In this document: positions 12,627 through 12,881 of the stretch, in pieces
Numbering within the stretch: position 1 is the stretch's first letter
How the letters are laid out: every line of letters starts with the position of its first letter
Assembly: GCA_943354075.1 (NCBI GenBank)
Contig: CALRBL010000007.1
Location: forward strand, 1-12,881
Direction: 5' to 3'
DNA length: 12,881 bases
DNA from: Candidatus Nomurabacteria bacterium
GTDB taxonomy: Bacteria; Patescibacteriota; Minisyncoccia; Phycocordibacterales; CALRBL01
Notes under the pieces: model-generated
Told to the model about the DNA's origin: nothing
What the model saw: only the letters and a program-made list of their open reading frames with translations
The model's database searches: none
Program-made: the position numbers and the translations under genes

Positions 12627-12632
12627 AGTGTA
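12627..12632 (-). promoter_or_regulatory. -10-like box of the DUF3298 gene, leaderless spacing
   Basis: TACACT, then ATTTAT, then ATG at 12620: four of six bases match, including the key T-A at the start and T at the end, with exactly six bases to the ATG as for lemA, DUF192 and the 79-aa gene. It sits between the upstream stop codon and the start. Confidence 0.35.
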
Positions 12633-12881
12633 TCACCTGTCCAACCACTTGTGGATGAGGTCTTCAGTTCCGCCAATTTTCTTTCGAGGATTAAATATCC
12701 CTTCAGGATCGAAGAGATTTTTGATCTCAGCGAAAGCTCCATACAATTCGTCACCATAAAACTCTTTCAAAAAGGGGGAACGGATGATACCGTCGCTATG
12801 ATCGGAACTCATGTTTCCTCTCACTTTCTTTACGAGTGCAAAAACATCGCGCGTGAAAGAGATAATTTTGTCAGCAACAAG
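12633..12881 (-). CDS. C-terminal part of an FAD-linked oxidase / D-2-hydroxyacid dehydrogenase-type protein (truncated by window edge)
   Basis: The frame is open from the right edge of the window to TGA (12635-12633), giving the last 82 residues. The sequence [19 protein letters not shown], then [20 protein letters not shown] and GIFNP-x-KK, is the C-terminal cap of the FAD-linked oxidase family (glycolate/D-lactate dehydrogenase-like, FAD-oxidase_C), where the usual pattern is G-x-x-S-x-EHG-x-G ... DP-x-G-x-x-NPGK. The family's EHG reads DHS here, and NPGK reads NPRK. The FAD-binding domain lies beyond the window, so the substrate cannot be said. It is transcribed into the DUF3298 gene, 12 bases downstream. 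Confidence 0.85.
   Translation of the reverse strand, partial: LVADKIISFTRDVFALVKKVRGNMSSDHSDGIIRSPFLKEFYGDELYGAFAEIKNLFDPEGIFNPRKKIGGTEDLIHKWLDR

Overview
The window looks like a chromosomal segment from a Candidate Phyla Radiation (Patescibacteria, probably Parcubacteria-like) bacterium. This is inferred from the style of the proteins (LepA, MurJ, LemA/HtpX, DUF192 and DUF3298 proteins and several tiny membrane proteins), short intergenic gaps, moderate GC with A/T-rich spacers, and genes with almost no 5' leader. TGA ends lepA, lemA and the FAD-oxidase gene, so the code is not the TGA=Gly variant of Gracilibacteria/Absconditabacteria. No rRNA or CRISPR array is visible.

Layout. A tiny + strand membrane-protein gene (4-114) converges on a long run of minus-strand genes. 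Reading from right to left these are: nrdA (10976-8292), a PemK/MazF-like toxin gene (8017-7628), nrdB (7431-6430), lemA (6399-5839), htpX (5802-4900), tRNA-Ser(GGA) (4856-4767), a DUF192 protein (4717-4193), a 79-aa membrane protein (4180-3941), murJ (3935-2229) and lepA (2036-231). An orphan OmpR/PhoB-type response regulator (11160-11825, +) diverges from nrdA. It converges on a two-gene minus-strand unit: the 3' end of an FAD-linked oxidase gene (entering from the right edge) and a DUF3298-type anchored protein. A perfect 25-bp-arm hairpin separates the two directions.

The most interesting content is a family of short palindromic repeats in the left 5.9 kb. The 15-18 bp arm TGATGGGCATCTTAGCAG occurs eight times in four inverted, outward-facing pairs (114/232, 2036/2365, 4858/4896, 5802/5841). 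The pairs sit tightly against gene ends: they supply the TGA stop codons of lepA and lemA, touch the ATG of lepA and htpX, and end one base from the 5' end of tRNA-Ser. One arm lies in frame inside murJ. Directly beside one arm (2047-2157, minus) is a 36-codon remnant of the C-terminus of a REP-associated tyrosine transposase (RAYT, Y1/HUH family; YIDDNPIKAGLV...DYPY). This suggests a REP/RAYT-like system: non-autonomous palindromes dispersed by a Y1 transposase. A DNA-uptake-sequence role is the main alternative.

Two other themes recur. First, several genes have a -10-like hexamer exactly 6-7 bases before the ATG (lemA, DUF192, the 79-aa gene, DUF3298, the response regulator), which suggests leaderless mRNAs. 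The repeat arm itself carries TAAGAT 7 bases before the lepA and htpX ATGs. Second, the ribonucleotide reductase small subunit has the ligand set and the Phe-for-Tyr replacement of class Ic (Chlamydia-type, Mn/Fe) enzymes. Its gene is separated from nrdA by a toxin-like gene, a promoter-terminator unit holding the 3' half of a tRNA-like structure, and a second + strand promoter followed by a hairpin.
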